Source of the DNA: Bathynomus jamesi
Taxonomy: Eukaryota > Arthropoda > Malacostraca > Isopoda > Cirolanidae
Reading direction: 5' to 3'
DNA: 64,000 nt
Assembly: GCA_023014485.1 (NCBI GenBank)
Contig: JAJOZX010000876.1
Span: 17,501 to 81,500, forward strand
Translations under genes and position numbers: made by a program
The notes under the pieces: model-generated
Database searches by the model: none
The model's input: the letters and a program-made list of their open reading frames with translations, nothing else
What the model was told of the DNA's origin: nothing
Shown here: in pieces, positions 12,119-23,968 of the stretch
Layout: every line of letters begins with the position of its first letter
Numbering within the stretch: the first letter of the stretch is position 1

Positions 12119-12784
12119 TAATATATATATAGTTACAGAAATATGATCATGGGGGGGGGAAAACCCTTTGTCAAAAGTGCGTCAAAGAGTACAGTACAAA
12201 GCTACTGGAAGCGAAGATTAATTAAGAGTTAAATTTCTATATATGAATATTGAAAGAAAAAGAATGTTAATGAAATTTTTGATCAGGATATATGAGTCAT
12301 CCGCATGGTAGAAAACAATTAACCTGATCAGTATTCGTACATGAAAACAGGAATTACCCACTTTTTCTTTAGCAAAATTTGGGCATGGGCAATGTGTGTG
12401 GTTGCCTACAGTTCATTTACTAACGTCTTGTATAAAATTATGCACAGGATTTTATTTCTAATTATCATACAGAATGCTAATAGAACATAAAATATGATGT
12501 TGCAATCAGGAACTTGTATATATATATATTTATATATGCAGAATTAACACTTCCAGCATTCGAACACGGAACCTCTTCAGTAGAAGTCGCGGGGAGACTG
12601 ACCACTGCATTACGACAATGTAAAAATTAGTACAACTCTACCTATATTTCAATACCCGAGTAAACAAAAAAAAAAGAAAAAAGCCTTTGCATCCAGAGGT
12701 GTTTTGTGTGTTTATCCCCCCTGCATTCGAGCCAATGACAGCATTTCATTAAAATTTTTTATTTTTTCAACCTTGTAGTAGTGG

Positions 12785-12864
12785 ATTGGTCAGCACAAAT
12801 AGTGGACTGGTCAGCGCCAGCGGCTTCACTCAAAAGATCCTAAGTTCGGATCCTGGTGGATTAG

Positions 12865-12865
<1 letters not shown>
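12785..12865 (+). mobile_element. tRNA-derived SINE remnant
   Basis: GTGGACTGGTCAGCGCCAGC resembles a tRNA A-box region and AAGTTCGGATCCTGG a B-box-like region with the usual ~35-nt spacing. The element runs straight into a (TA)n array at 12867-12920. A reverse-oriented relative (TTCGAACACGGAACCTC) lies near 12558. Both are diverged. Confidence 0.45.

Positions 12866-12866
<1 letters not shown>

Positions 12867-12920
<54 letters not shown>
12867..12920. repeat. (TA)n microsatellite
   Basis: Perfect TA array directly abutting a SINE 3' end. Confidence 0.95.
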
Positions 12921-12924
<4 letters not shown>

Positions 12925-13242
12925 GCGAGAAAAGGCGATCGTACCCATTGGGCCATGACTTAGATTGGATATATTGATCGAGCAGAGCTAAAAAAGTTTG
13001 CAAGTTCCTAATTTAGGAAGGAAAGAGTAATTGAAGAGCTTATTTTAAAGTTTAAATGAGAGAAAAAATCATTTTAATTTACGTTAAGTTAAACTCAGTT
13101 TTGGAACTTAAAGTTTAGATGAAAAAGTTGTTACATCATAATTGATAAATAATAGCTAAAAAGGGAAGTTGAATTTTCTATAATGAGAAATTGTGCTTGT
13201 TCGAATCGATGCTGCAGTAAAGCGAAGTGTTAGGACTGAAAA

Positions 13243-13246
<4 letters not shown>

Positions 13247-13300
<54 letters not shown>

Positions 13301-13311
13301 CTCTCTCTCTC
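13247..13311 (+). repeat. (CT)n microsatellite at LINE 5' truncation point
   Basis: CT array with two CC interruptions. The truncated CR1-like LINE copy begins immediately after it (TCGGAACAAGGAG). Confidence 0.95.
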
Positions 13312-13844
13312 TTCGGAACAAGGAGATTGTGCTCTCTCTGTACAATTCCCTGGTTCGGCCGCACCTGAAGTATGCTGTGCAGTTCTGGTCGCCCACCCTC
13401 AGGAAAGATATTGAGAGGCTGGAGCGAGTGCAGGCGAGGGCCACAAAGTTAATCCCTTCCGTTAGGCATATGGGCTACAATCGACGCTTACGCGCGGTCA
13501 ACTGATCGAGGTTTTCAAGCTCTTACGCGGGTTCAACGATGTCGATTTTAGAAGCATGTTTAGTTTAAATGATAACCCAACTCGCAACAATGGTTGGAAG
13601 TTGGATTTGAAATGGTTTAGGACTAGTGTGTGTGGGAATTATTTTACATATAAGATCTGTGACACGTGGAACAGTTAACCTTCAGAAGGTGTGAACAGTT
13701 CCTCTGTGGATCATTTCAAGAAAAGGTTAGACCAAATCTTGCACACTATTTGAGTGTGTAGAAAATTTTCCCTGGCACCCGTTGCCATTGGTACCTCCTC
13801 GGTATGGGCCGCAAGGCCTTTTGAGGTACTTCTTTTCCTTGTAA

Positions 13845-13845
<1 letters not shown>
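13312..13845 (+). pseudogene. 5'-truncated CR1-like LINE, RT C-terminus and 3' end
   Basis: Encodes LSVQFPGSAAPEVCC in one frame and NKEIVLSLYNSLVRPHLKYA in the correct RT frame, then VQFWSPTLRKDIERLERVQA and RATKLIPSVRHMGYNRRL. This is clearly the same family as the longer copy at 31.6-35.5 kb. It ends with the shared 3' sequence CTCCTCGGTATGGGCCGCAA and then a fresh CT array from 13846 and a short TA run. A short deletion after 13500 and later stops make it non-functional. Confidence 0.9.
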
Positions 13846-13881
<36 letters not shown>

Positions 13882-14067
13882 GTAATAATAATTACCCCAC
13901 AAAGTAAGTTAGTACAGCCTGGCGCATATTTCAACACCCGATGGAACACAACGTTTTCCCGTATTAATCTTCCACCTTCCCCTTGCACTCGAGGTGATAG
14001 TATCATTTCATTCAAATTTCTGATGTAACATTAGGGCCCCATTTATATAGAATATCATGCATGAACA

Positions 14068-14262
14068 CGACTACTCCCTGACCAACGTCGTTACCCGTTC
14101 CCGTCGATCAGCGAAGTTAAACGACGTTGAATTTGGATTGTGATTGGAAGACCGTTGTCTGTGTCTAGATTATGTAGCGACCCTTAGATGGTTCGGATCC
14201 CACGTAAAGTTGAAAGTCCCCTCTGTCATATGACCTTAGATGTTGGAGAAAATTGAACAAAT
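14068..14262 (+). mobile_element. 5S rRNA-derived SINE (SINE3 type), copy 1
   Basis: The head matches 5S rRNA in order: CCCGTTCCCGTCGATCAGCG then AAGTTAAACGACGTT and a diverged GG-TT-GA-GGAAGACCG region, covering the internal promoter boxes A, IE and C that recruit TFIIIA/Pol III. The body (TGGTTCGGATCCCACGTAAA then CCCCTCTGTCAT-TGACCTTAGATGTTG) is shared with a second, inverted copy at 51.5 kb. Two unlinked copies with the same unrelated body rule out a plain 5S gene. No tail repeat can be defined. Confidence 0.8.
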
Positions 14263-14628
14263 CCATCAAAAACATTCACGCATGATTTTGCAAAATGTAC
14301 AGATTTGAATAAAATGCCACCACCACCTAGAGTGCAGAATAGTACAGGAAACACTTCTGAACATTCTAAAGTGTTGTGTGTTCTCTTGGGTATTGAAATA
14401 TGCGGCAGGTTGTACTAACTTTTTCCTTGTAGAGTGATGGTTAAAGCCCTCGCCTTCTACTCAAGATGTGCACGGTTGGAAGCCTTATGCAAAATCATGC
14501 TTGATTATATACATGTATATGATAATAAAATGACAGATAAATGAGTAGATACAAAATTGTTATTGCATGCATGGCTGACCTATCGTTGGAATGAGGGGTT
14601 CCATTCTATTTAATCGTGACTAACTCAC

Positions 14629-14738
14629 GTGACTATAAAGGAGCAGACGGAGCCTCTGGTGAAGAGCTTATTTCTGTTCTTCGACTGTAGTTCTTGGGTC
14701 CGGCTCATCGCCTGCGTCCCGTTCAAGATGGCAAACAC
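14629..14738 (-). CDS. Polycystin-1-like exon, middle of PLAT domain
   Basis: This short exon sits between acceptor TATTTTCATTTCAG and donor GTGAGT. It encodes VFAILNGTQAMSRTQELQSK followed by NRNKLFTRGSVCSFIVT. It supplies exactly the missing PLAT strands ('V-x-L-x-G-x-x-(G/A)-x-S-x-x-x-x-L' and 'F-x-R-G-(S/A)-x-x-x-F-(I/L)'). Length 110 nt is 36 codons plus two bases, which complete with the first base of the 4451-4664 exon. It starts in phase 0, as the 50469-50757 exon ends. It stands alone between introns of about 9.96 kb and 35.7 kb and is too short to appear as a long open frame. Confidence 0.9.
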
Positions 14739-14815
14739 CTGAAATGAAAATAGAGGCGGGTTAATGCCATTTATTCGATGCGACATTGTATGGAGGTGTT
14801 TTTAGTCCGCATTTC

Positions 14816-14943
14816 GGTAGTTGTTCCTTTTACCCCCGCATCACTTTTAAAGGTAAAATATCATGACTTAACCTAACCAATTGTCAAGGGCGTACAGTTG
14901 ATCTAACCGGAAAAAAAGAAATTACGCGGGGAAAAGGAATAAG
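14816..14943. mobile_element. Palindromic MITE, copy 4 (one-sided core)
   Basis: Contains half of the shared core (AAATATCATGACTTAACCTA, then CAATTGTCAAGGGCGTACAG) between short inverted arms (GTTCCTTTTACCCCCGC / GCGGGGAAAAGGAAT). An 11-bp direct repeat GTCCGCATTTC at 14805-14815 and 14944-14954 flanks it. It lies 77 bp from the PLAT exon, just upstream of its acceptor on the gene strand. Confidence 0.55.
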
Positions 14944-14955
14944 TGTCCGCATTTC

Positions 14956-15060
14956 TAACTCATCGGGTAACACAGTTTCCCTATAATCGAAGTGAAGACA
15001 CGGGTCTAGGGTTCGATTCCCGATGGTGCTGGTAATAATAAACAGAGTTAACGCGAGTTA
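14956..15060 (+). mobile_element. tRNA-derived SINE, family with GATGGTGCTGGTAATAATA tail
   Basis: An A-box-like stretch (TAACTCATCGGGTAACA) and a canonical B box (GGTTCGATTCC at about 15010-15020) are followed by CGATGGTGCTGGTAATAATA. The same arrangement recurs at 40.1-40.4 kb and 47.2 kb. The acceptor stem and anticodon arm do not fold as a real tRNA, so this is a SINE head and not a tRNA gene. Confidence 0.7.
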
Positions 15061-15714
15061 GATTAGGCTGAATTGGTTTATTAATACTGAGAGAATATCC
15101 TGACGACGAAATATCAGCGGGTCGAATAAATTGACGATGTACGGCTCACCTTCCATTATAATGAGGTTTTTTTTAATGTCTAAAACAACACGGTTTGAAG
15201 CGTATAATGAGGCTCATTTTTAGTTTTTGCGCGTTAAAAATTTGCGGAAATAAAAATGCGGAAATTTTTCTCCGTTAACGAACGTCACAACAACATTAGT
15301 AGATGCTCGTAACATCAATGACGTAAGGAAATCCGGTTTCCTAATTAAAATTTGAGGTGTATCTATAAACAATGAGATCAGATCGTAAGACATTTTTAAC
15401 AAGATTGTGGAATGTTGTCTTCGATTTTCTTAAAGGAATGTAAATAAATCTTTGTTCGCGGATGTTCTCACGATTACGTAATCGAAGAGTTTCAGTTTGG
15501 GAACACGATATGAAGAGGGAATGGTAAACATCATTTTCCAAAGTTGGCCAACATTTATATAATTACACTTCAGACGTTCCGGAAAATTGCATTATCACTG
15601 TAATGTGGTAATAATAATAATAAATAATCTGAAAAGATACACACACAAGGATTCGAATCCTGGACCTTATTGAGAACTATCACCGCAGTGCAACGAGGTG
15701 AAAACTTTTTACCT

Positions 15715-15790
15715 CGTTATAGGGTGGTGGTAGCGGTCGCGACTCTTACTCAAGAGATCCCGGTTCGAGTCCTGGTGAAGATAATTGTAT
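15715..15790 (+). mobile_element. tRNA-derived SINE remnant, second family
   Basis: GGTGGTAGCGGTCGCGACTC, then CTCAAGAGATCCCGGTTCGA and GTCCTGGTGAAGATAAT resemble A and B boxes. The relative at 12.8 kb shares the CTCAA-AGATC-GTTCG-TCCTGGT order. 15060-15700 otherwise shows no feature. Confidence 0.5.
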
Positions 15791-15974
15791 TATACAAAAA
15801 CCACGCGTGTTCATGTGTGCTATTCCATATATATATATATGAAGTAACACGCATGACCATGCACACTACGAAGGGCTGAAAGTTAGCAAATGTTGTATAT
15901 TTAACCGACCGAGGAAACGCTTTAATGCTTTTGCGTGCAGAGGTGTTCGCGTACGTTATTCTAGGAGTGTGACC

Positions 15975-18066
15975 ACAAATTGGGAGAGTGCAATTGCAAT
16001 GCAATGTTGATCAATGTTGCAAGGGGGAGGGGGTTGGCACCCGTGAGGGAGAGGGTATGCAAGCAAGGGAGAGGAGGTTGATCCCCTGCATGAAAGGGGT
16101 TAAAGGGAGGCCCAAGACCTCCCCCCCAAAAGGGGTATCCCTAACCTGTCCTGACCTAGGAAGGTAACCTAACAGAGAGATCTTTTCGCTGGCAGGTCTC
16201 GTCGTATACTGAAGTTCTTGACTTCCTCAGCTGGCTTAGAAGGCGTAATTGGCTTAAAAGGATTAATCAGCCAGTTGGCTTGTTTAGAAGACTAATAATA
16301 TATATATATATAATATATATATATATAAATAAATAATCCGAGTTAAATGCAATCCATAAGAATAGTTGCCAGATTGCACTATGTATTTAATTTGTAATAT
16401 ATGTATGTAGGTGTGTGTAAACACCAGAAGAAGAGAGAGAAGTTCCATACGTTCGTAGACATGAGCATTGGAGCAACGCATAATGATGTCTTCAGCATCG
16501 CAGCCAACAGGCTTAGAAGGTAGCCGTGCCACAGCCAGTCATAAAGCCTAATCGGCTGACAGGCAATCTTTTTAGATGGTAAACAACCAGCTGCCACAGT
16601 TTAGTGAATTATATAAAGTATATATTGCATGTGGGGTGTGTATGCATATACGTTTTTCTGTATAACACGGAATAAACTTTTAGGAGCTCATCCCATCAAC
16701 ACGTGGTCGAGATGAGGGCTACACCAATCGTCTAAGTATAGACTCTATTACCTCCAGTATAGACATTAGGAGCCTACCCATCAGCAGCACGAGGCCGAGA
16801 TGGGGCTACACCAATCGTCTAGACTTTAAGACCTCTCGGCAGTAACACAGTATTACATAGCTGACTTACCTACGGCTTTTACTTACCAACTCCTGATAGA
16901 CCTATACGGTCTCAAAAAACGACCTAAATAATGGACAAAACTATTAAACATAAACGTATTAAAATACATTTATGAGGCCATGGTAGATCAATAAGATCTC
17001 AAAAACGGCACAGCCAATAGTTAAATCTATTAAGCTTCTCGTAGCAGAAAACCACCACGAAGCCATTGTGTTGTGGGCTAGGCGCTCTTTTAAACAAACT
17101 CAAATATGATAAACCAAATTTAATGCAAAAACAAATTTTTTGTCTTAAGATACAAATATATCTTTAAATCTTATTATAAACAATATTCATTTAACTTTAT
17201 ATTAAAAATAAATTCTATTTTAGGGTAACTTATTCATTTTTCACCTTTTCACCATGCATTCTACCTTATCCCCAATTATTATCACTACTAATATTTGACA
17301 TATGGAGTATGGGGCACAATAAACTTTAATTTTCATATAAAAGTGATTCTTACGTATATACACATGGTGTTCTACCAAGGTGAAAACATCTGACTGTAGC
17401 TCCACTTCGACATTACTGCATTATTTTTTAATATAATTTTAAACCAGCTTTAAGGATCATATTAAACCTTACTGTTGAAGATAAAAGATGTCCAAGAAAT
17501 AATGATTCAAAAATATTTAAGTGACCAAAATATATACATATTTTTTACTTCACCATGCATTACCCGTGACTGAAATGTATAACATTATTTTCTGTTTTAT
17601 ACCCAATTGCAACTATCATACACCCATATCATTTTCATGGGTACAAAAGAGAGATGTCTCTTGTTGTGTCACCCGTTGAAGTCCTTAATTTGACCACCCT
17701 TGTTACCCCGTCTGCCCTGGTCTGAGTTCTAAAACTCGAGCCAGAGCCCTGTACTGCCTTGGAGTACTGTCGTGTATTAGAACAAGGTCCCCAACCTTAA
17801 TCGTGTCAGACAAATCCTCCTTAGTGATTTGTTTGTCTCCCTTAGACCCATCAAGTACTCAGTTCCACTGCTTAATGAAATGAGCCTTAACTTTAGTTAA
17901 GTGATGTAACCTAGTCTGGAGACAATAATAATAATATAAAACCAAATTTAAATAGTCCTAAAAATTTATTTAAAATAATTATGTTGAGCGTCCACTTATT
18001 AAATTTGAAAAAAATGAGGGCTGCTTAGACCAATTTTGATAGACACGCCCACAGAGGTGTAGTGAT
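15975..18066 (-). mobile_element. BEL/Pao-like retrotransposon 3' part, inverted copy 1
   Basis: This 2.1-kb segment is the reverse complement of 37121-39205, with substitutions and small indels. On the minus strand 17640-17940 encodes the remnant of an integrase C-terminal region best described as DUF5641-like: W-x-x-EYL, then VG-x-x-VLIHD, LARVLELRPGADG and VKLRTS. The remaining 1.6 kb towards 15975 is probably the 3' LTR or untranslated region. Stops interrupt the coding part. I could not identify LTR ends. Confidence 0.6.
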
Positions 18067-18099
18067 TCCCATTCCCTCCCTTTTATAATTCATTATTTA

Positions 18100-19860
18100 C
18101 TTCACTTTCTATATCACTCGTTTTTTCTGTCTATACGAACGCGGGCCGACGGTTGAGCCATTACACTTTCGGAAAATGCGGAGACGAAGGATAAATTATA
18201 CACTTCTGTTCACTATTTACTGACTTTTATTTTATGCCGAAACAATTTAGACAAATGGGGAAATGCGAGGGCGAGGACGGAATTAGCGTTAACATTTAAA
18301 CGTGGAGAGAGAGAGACAAAATGTTTATTTTAAATAAACCACATCTTAAATACGAGAAACACCTTATTGGGCCAACGCTCGCCCGTCAACTGAGGATGGT
18401 CATTTCTCTCCTTTAGACCCATTTCGGGTTGTTGCCAACTATCATTTATAAAGAAACCATTTTTAATTCTTATTATAACAAAACATTTAATTAGACATTC
18501 TTAAATTCTTATAAACAAACATTTATTCTTTAATTAGACATTACTACACTCGCATCACCCCCTTGAAAATATGTTTTACACTAGGAAAACTTATTTATTT
18601 AATTTAATACCTTTTAGCAAATTTATTTATTTATTCAACAAATTTATTTATTTTGCATTTTTCTTTAACAAATTCAAAAGTAGAATAGAGAAGAAGTCAT
18701 TAGAATGACAAATTCCACACATCAGATATTTTGTTTAATTTTATAAAAATCGAAAGAAAAATTTTTAATTGTCACAACATTTGCATAAAATAACATTTCA
18801 CACTAATAATCAAATGTAAAACCTGTAACAAACTGTTACGTGAAAAATAAAGGACTATTTTCTTAACACTGGTTACAACAAATTTCAAGTTCACAATCTA
18901 TTCCAGCTATTTCTCATCAAAGATCGCTTTACATTCGGAACAAATATTCCTATAGTTATACAGTTACTATCAGGGCAACATAGAAAGAACAAGAAAATGT
19001 TTATGTGAAAACTGACCAGATCGCACATACTATTTCACAAAACACAATCACCAATTTGGGCAATAATCGCACCCTTTCACTTTCATTACATAATAATCAG
19101 TGTTCCTTAATTTCTGGACGTGTTTAGATAACAATCCGCACAGCTGACAATGGACTTCTTAAATTTTCAACTGCAGCTCTCCTTCTCACTTCGCAAGACT
19201 GCAAGGGTTGCATCACCATGCAACAGATCAGTAAGCTTGAGGTTCCGCTCTCTCTCCAAAAAGTGGCGAAAAAAAAAAGAGAGAGACGTCCAATTCTAAG
19301 AGGATCAAGAGGTGGAGACGGCCTTTCAGAGGGGGGGGGGGGCTAGGAGGGCTATTTGGCCTGGACCTCAAATTTAGAAACTTTCAGGTTTGAATATAAT
19401 GTTTTGCAGTGAAAGTAATAATTGGGTTTAGCTATGGGCCTCAAAAGCTGGAAGTGGCCCAGGCCTCTGAGAGGGCCTGGATGGAGATATACTGAAAGTG
19501 GAATCACGCACCAGAAATGGACAGAATTTGGAATTCTAGAAGTCGACGAAGAAACTCGCCTCTCTCATCTCAACTTTTGTCGGTGAACGCCGCTCTTCCT
19601 ACGTCTAGCTGAAGGACTCTCTCGTGGCAATAATCGATCACTTCGCTGTAGGCGGTTTCACAACGAACCTACTGTATGTCTGTATGGACAATAAAGCCTT
19701 AGACACTCGTTCAAACTCTCGTGATTTGCCTACAGAGTGCTAAAACGCATATTGAGCGAAGCATCGAGCAGCGAGACCAGGACTGCCTGAAAAATACCAG
19801 TAGACCATCTGGGTCCGAACATGTCCTGCACTAAGTCGCTGCGCATTCGGTTTCATTTCC
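18100..19860. other. AT-rich interval, no assigned feature
   Basis: I see no coding frame. A GC-richer patch at about 19140-19830 contains AATAAAGCC at 19691 and a poly-G run near 19331 and could be an LTR-type end, but there is no second copy in the window to test that. Confidence 0.4.
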
Positions 19861-19861
19861 C

Positions 19862-20165
19862 TCACTCGTCTCTTCTCTTGTCTCTTCTCTCTCTCTCGTC
19901 TCCTCTCTCTCTCGTATCTTCTCTCTCTCGTATCTTCTCTTGTCTCTCTCGTATCTTGTTTCTCTCTCGTATCTTCTCTTGTCTCTCTCTCGTATCTTCT
20001 CTTGTCTCTCTTTCGTATCTTCTCTTGTCTCTCTCGTATCTTGTTTCTCTCTCGTATCTTCTCTTGTCTCTCTCTCGTATCTTCTCTTGTCTCTCTTTCG
20101 TATCTTCTCTTGTCTCTCTCGTATCTTCTCTTGTCTCTCTCTCTCGTATCTTTCTCTCTCGTCGT
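19862..20165 (+). repeat. Pyrimidine-rich minisatellite, unit CTCTCTCGTATCTTCTCTTGT
   Basis: About a dozen variants of a ~20-bp unit (TCTCTCTCGTATCTTCTCTT), with higher-order repetition of a ~63-bp block. The unit's length often keeps several frames open on both strands, giving Arg/Glu-rich (minus) and Ser/Leu-rich (plus) open frames that are artefacts of the repeat. Confidence 0.95.
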
Positions 20166-20298
20166 GATCGATCCACCTAAATCGGGTCAACTAAACTTAA
20201 TGGATGGAATTCGGATTTAATTTAGTTGCTTCCAAATCGAGCCTTTCGAAATTTTGAAAAAAAAAATATTCGAAATGTTTGTACTGCTACTGATTATA

Positions 20299-22593
20299 CA
20301 CTGGGGAACAAAAAAATTTTTTTTTCTTGGTGCCTGAGATTTTAGACCTTATTCTGGATATTTTCATGCCACTGATTCAGAAAATATCATCCATTTTGTT
20401 CTAGCAGCTCTAGTTTTGAGATATTGCATACGTCATTACCTACTTTATTACCCTTCTAAAACGGTAATATGAGTTGCTCGTAAATCTAAATGTATCTGTA
20501 TAATTAAATTGTAGCTATGATTTTGTTGTTGCTGTTTTGCATGTGTATTTACATGTACTAACGTGAATTCTTTCCTGTTACAGGTGTTGACATGGCTTCA
20601 TCACGAAGAAAGTGTTTAAATCATCCAGATGTTTTGTTTTATCTGCGGAGAGTACACGTTCATTGAACAGAGAAAAACTATTACTGATTGTGAAAAAAGC
20701 TTATTTTGCCTATTTCAAAGTACAACTAAGGGACCAAGATAAGCCATGGGCTCCTCATGTTGTGTGTAAAACGTGTACGGAGCATCTGCGGCAATGGACC
20801 AACGGAAAGAGGAGGTGCCTGAAATTTGGTATACCAATGTATGGAGAGAACAGAGAAACCACAGTGATGACTGTTACTTTTGTTTGGTGAATATAAAGGG
20901 CATCAATGGACGTAACCGGAGTAAATGGACGTATCTGACATAGACTCAGCTAGACGGCCTGTTTCACATTCAGATGAGATACCTGTCCCATCATTCAGCC
21001 ATCTTCTAGAGCTCCTCAAGAAGATGATGAATCTGCTACTGACAAAGAAAGCATATGTGGGCAAAATGACAGTGATTTCGAAGGACCGTCATCAGTTGCA
21101 GAAGGTTTTAGTCAACACGAATTAAACGACCTCATAAGGGACTTAAGTCTTTCGAAGAAATCGTCTGAATGTTAGCTTCCAGGCTGGGAGAAAAAAATTT
21201 ATTGCTGCCGGGAACCAAAATCACGTTATATCGCGACAGAGAAAAGGATTTACTGCCCTTCTTCTCAAAGAGAACGATTTAGTTTTCTGCAACAATGTGC
21301 GCGGATTGGATGAAAAGGGCATATCGGAATACACACCAAGTGAATGGCGGTTATTCATAGATAGCTTCAAACGGAGCCTAAAATGTGTTCTTCTACACAA
21401 CGGCAACAGATACAGATCAATCCCAATTGGTCACTCAGTCGGTATGAGAGAAGAGCACGTGACAGTCACCCTAGTCCTAGAAAAAGAAATCATACCGAGA
21501 CCACCAATGGGTGATCTGTGTGGATCTGAAGATGGTGAATTTTCTCCTGGGCCAGCAGAGCGGGTACACCAAGTACCCGTGCTTTATATGTCTCTGGGAC
21601 AGTAGAGCTAAAGATGAACACTGGGTGAGAAGACAGTGGCCTCTGAGAGAAAACATGGTGGTTGGAGAAAAAAATATCATCAAAGAAGCTTGGTTGACAG
21701 AGAAAGGATCATATTGCCACCACTGCACATCAAACTAGGTTTGATGAAACAATTTATAAAGGCTTTGAACAGAGATGGGACGTGTTTTTGGCCACATATG
21801 TAGAAAATTTCCTGCGCTGAGCATGGAAAAGCTGAAGGCAGGTATTTTCGATGGACCGCAAATCCGGGAACTCATGAAAGACCCGCGTTTCCAAGATTCA
21901 ATGGACAACATTGAGGCACGTGCGTGGTCATCGTTTAGTATGGTTGTGAAGAATTTCCTTGGGAACTATAAGGCCGATAACTACGGTGAACTAGTGGAGA
22001 ATATGCTCTCTTCTTTTTGTAAACTTGGCTGTAAAATGAGCATCAAACTGCATTACCTCCACAGTCATTTGGATCGTTTCCCAGATAACCTCGGTGATCT
22101 AAGCGAGGAACAGGGTGAACGATTTCACCAAGAACTAAGGACCAGGAAGAACGGTACCGCGGACGATGGGATACTCACATGATGGCAGATTACTGCTGGA
22201 GCATCCAACGCGAATGTCCTGGCACATCTCATCGCAAGAAATCTCAGAAACGCGGTTTATGTGAGATGTCTCAATGAAAGAACTTTTTTTGCCGTTCGTG
22301 TCTCAAGCTTGTTTGAATTTAAGAAATATTTTTCGTACCTTATGCTTGTTTGATGTTAATACACTATTTTTGCTGACATTCATCATACTTTTGTATTCAA
22401 TTGACAAAAACAGTGATTGCCAGTCAGCAATTATATATATTATATATATTATATAGAAATAATATAGATATATATCATATCTTGATAAGCAGAGCTGATG
22501 GAGAAAAACTAATGTCATTTTTAGAATCAGCGACCTCAATATACCCAGAAACAGGTCTAACATCTAAGTCACCAAAAGTTGTGTTCCCCAGTG
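20299..22593 (+). mobile_element. DNA transposon with ~95-bp imperfect inverted ends, family not named
   Basis: The left end CACTGGGGAACA and right end GTTCCCCAGTG are inverted, and the match continues inward (left GATTTTAGACCTTATTCTGG region near 20340 against its inverse near 22530-22575), so both ends are present. The 2.3-kb body holds a broken transposase-like frame. Target-site duplication is not clear. The TA-rich 22430-22480 insertion near the right end looks secondary. Confidence 0.75.
20612..22240 (+). pseudogene. Degenerate protein of the 20.3-kb transposon
   Basis: Open pieces in several frames follow one order: 20612-20890 with paired cysteines (CGEYTF, VVCKTCTEHLRQW, FGIPM), 21297-21605 (EYTPSEWRLFIDSFKRSLKC, VLLHNGNRYRSIPIGHSVG), 21511-21738 (DLKMVNFLLGQQSGYTKYPC, FICLWDSR), and 21775-22182 (RKFPALSMEKLKAGIFDGPQ, ARAWSSFSMVVKNFLGNYKA, LHYLHSHLDRFPDNLG, EQGERFHQELR). 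I recognise this as an uncharacterised protein family repeated in many arthropod genomes; the paired cysteines at the N-terminus could bind zinc. A splice-acceptor-like TTTCCTGTTACAG lies just before the start. At least five frame changes make it a pseudogene. Confidence 0.7.
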
Positions 22594-22756
22594 AATTATC
22601 ACTCTTCATATTTAATTTACCGAATTTTCTTGACACTTCACTTCGAAACAATAACTATAATTTGCTCTGGCCAAATTCCTGGAAAATTTACAAATTTTAC
22701 AGAATTCACAAAAATGTAATCACGCCCTAGCTACCAATAAGGTCACTTATGGCAGG

Positions 22757-22900
22757 TACAGTGCTTACAATAAGTCTCGCGCCTCTGTCTCGTCCCAAGC
22801 TAGTCTGTTAGGTATAAAATGGGCGGTCCTTATGGCAGCGGAGGTGTGTTCGGATTGGTGCACATAATTGCTCTAACCCCATCAATGACGTCCACATTAT
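22757..22900 (+). repeat. Left arm of 144-bp near-identical inverted repeat
   Basis: Its reverse complement is at 24803-24946 with only about two mismatches. It contains GGTATAAAATGGGCGG, which looks like a TATA box with a GC-rich neighbour, followed about 20-30 nt later by GCAGCGGAGG. It may be an LTR or terminal repeat of a 2.2-kb element. Confidence 0.85.
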
Positions 22901-23124
22901 CATTGTGTCGATCACTCTATTTATTTATATATAGAGACATACTGTATATAGATATATATAGAATATGCAGGGGATAACGTGTCTCAGTCCCAGCTATGGT
23001 AGTTGTCTTACAATTAACAGTCCCAAGTGCAAGTTACGTTAACACCTCCACATAAACTACCCTGGACTAAAATAACATACGTGAAGCCCTTACCCACAAA
23101 CCATTTAAAAGGTGTGATTTAAAA

Positions 23125-23166
<42 letters not shown>

Positions 23167-23590
23167 CACACCGCATGGCAATGTATCCATATAGCGTTAA
23201 TAATAACCGAAACTCGAGAAAATATACTCTCTGCCTTCCGCTCTATCCCAAATCCTTTTCTCTTAGTAACCTCTTAATACAAACTAATCTATCATATTTT
23301 GCGACTTTTTAACTCTAGTAGGATTCAATTCCATTCCTATAGTGTAAGATACTTAAATTCATGTGTGTATTGTGCCATATGATGTGCGTAATAAATAATC
23401 ATTTTTAAATAGTTGGAGCGTTCAAGGTCATCTGTAATAATCTATCGACTACCCCTCAAGCCCACTCTCAACACTTAGATTCCCCTAAGACACAGGCGTC
23501 TTCAAGTAACATGAATGCGTAGAGATCTAAGGTGTTAGATTCCATATTATATAATTTATGTGCTAGGTTTAAGAACGCTGGCATTGAAGG

Positions 23591-23968
23591 ATGGAAGGAA
23601 GGGACAGTAAAAGCGATAATAGGTTTAATGAAGGAAGTGGAATGAGGATGGAGGTAAGCGTTGCTATGTCGAAGGAAACGAGGTTGGGTGGGGAATTACG
23701 AAGGGAGGAGGAAAGGGAGCCAGAGATTATTAATCTAATTCTGCCACCACGTTCTCCTGATATGAATCCGATTGAAAACCTTTGGGCAATAATGATTAAT
23801 GAATGGGAGCAACGCAATGAAAGAACATTTGAAGCACTTTTAGCTCACACGAGGAATAGTTAGGAGAGCTTACGTCGAACACCAAACATTCCCTACAATC
23901 TGGCCTTTTCTATGCCGCAACGATTGCAAGAAATTATTGATGCCGGAGGAAGCTATACGAAATACTGA
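23591..23968 (+). pseudogene. Tc1-type transposase C-terminal fragment
   Basis: Encodes LPPRSPDMNPIENLWAIMIN followed by EWEQRNERTF. SPD-x-NPIENLW is the classic block around the third catalytic acid (E) of Tc1/IS630 transposases. After a stop at 23862 the same frame continues with LRRTPNIPYNLAFSMPQRLQ and EIIDAGGSYTKY, the normal Tc1 C-terminus. The upstream part of the 90-residue frame is unrelated, so the transposase is missing most of its N-terminus. It lies inside the 22757-24946 inverted repeat but may not belong to it. Confidence 0.85.

Noticed and set aside
14079..14161. Functional 5S rRNA gene
   Set aside because: Too diverged from 5S and joined to a body shared with an unlinked inverted copy.
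15005..15030. Possible tRNA gene from a perfect B box
   Set aside because: No foldable acceptor stem or anticodon arm, and three relatives share the same non-tRNA tail, so it is a SINE.
19821..20190. Open frames of 100-120 residues on both strands in the pyrimidine minisatellite
   Set aside because: They arise because the ~20-bp unit lacks stops in several frames; composition is pure repeat (RERQEK-like and LSRIFSC-like), with no start context.
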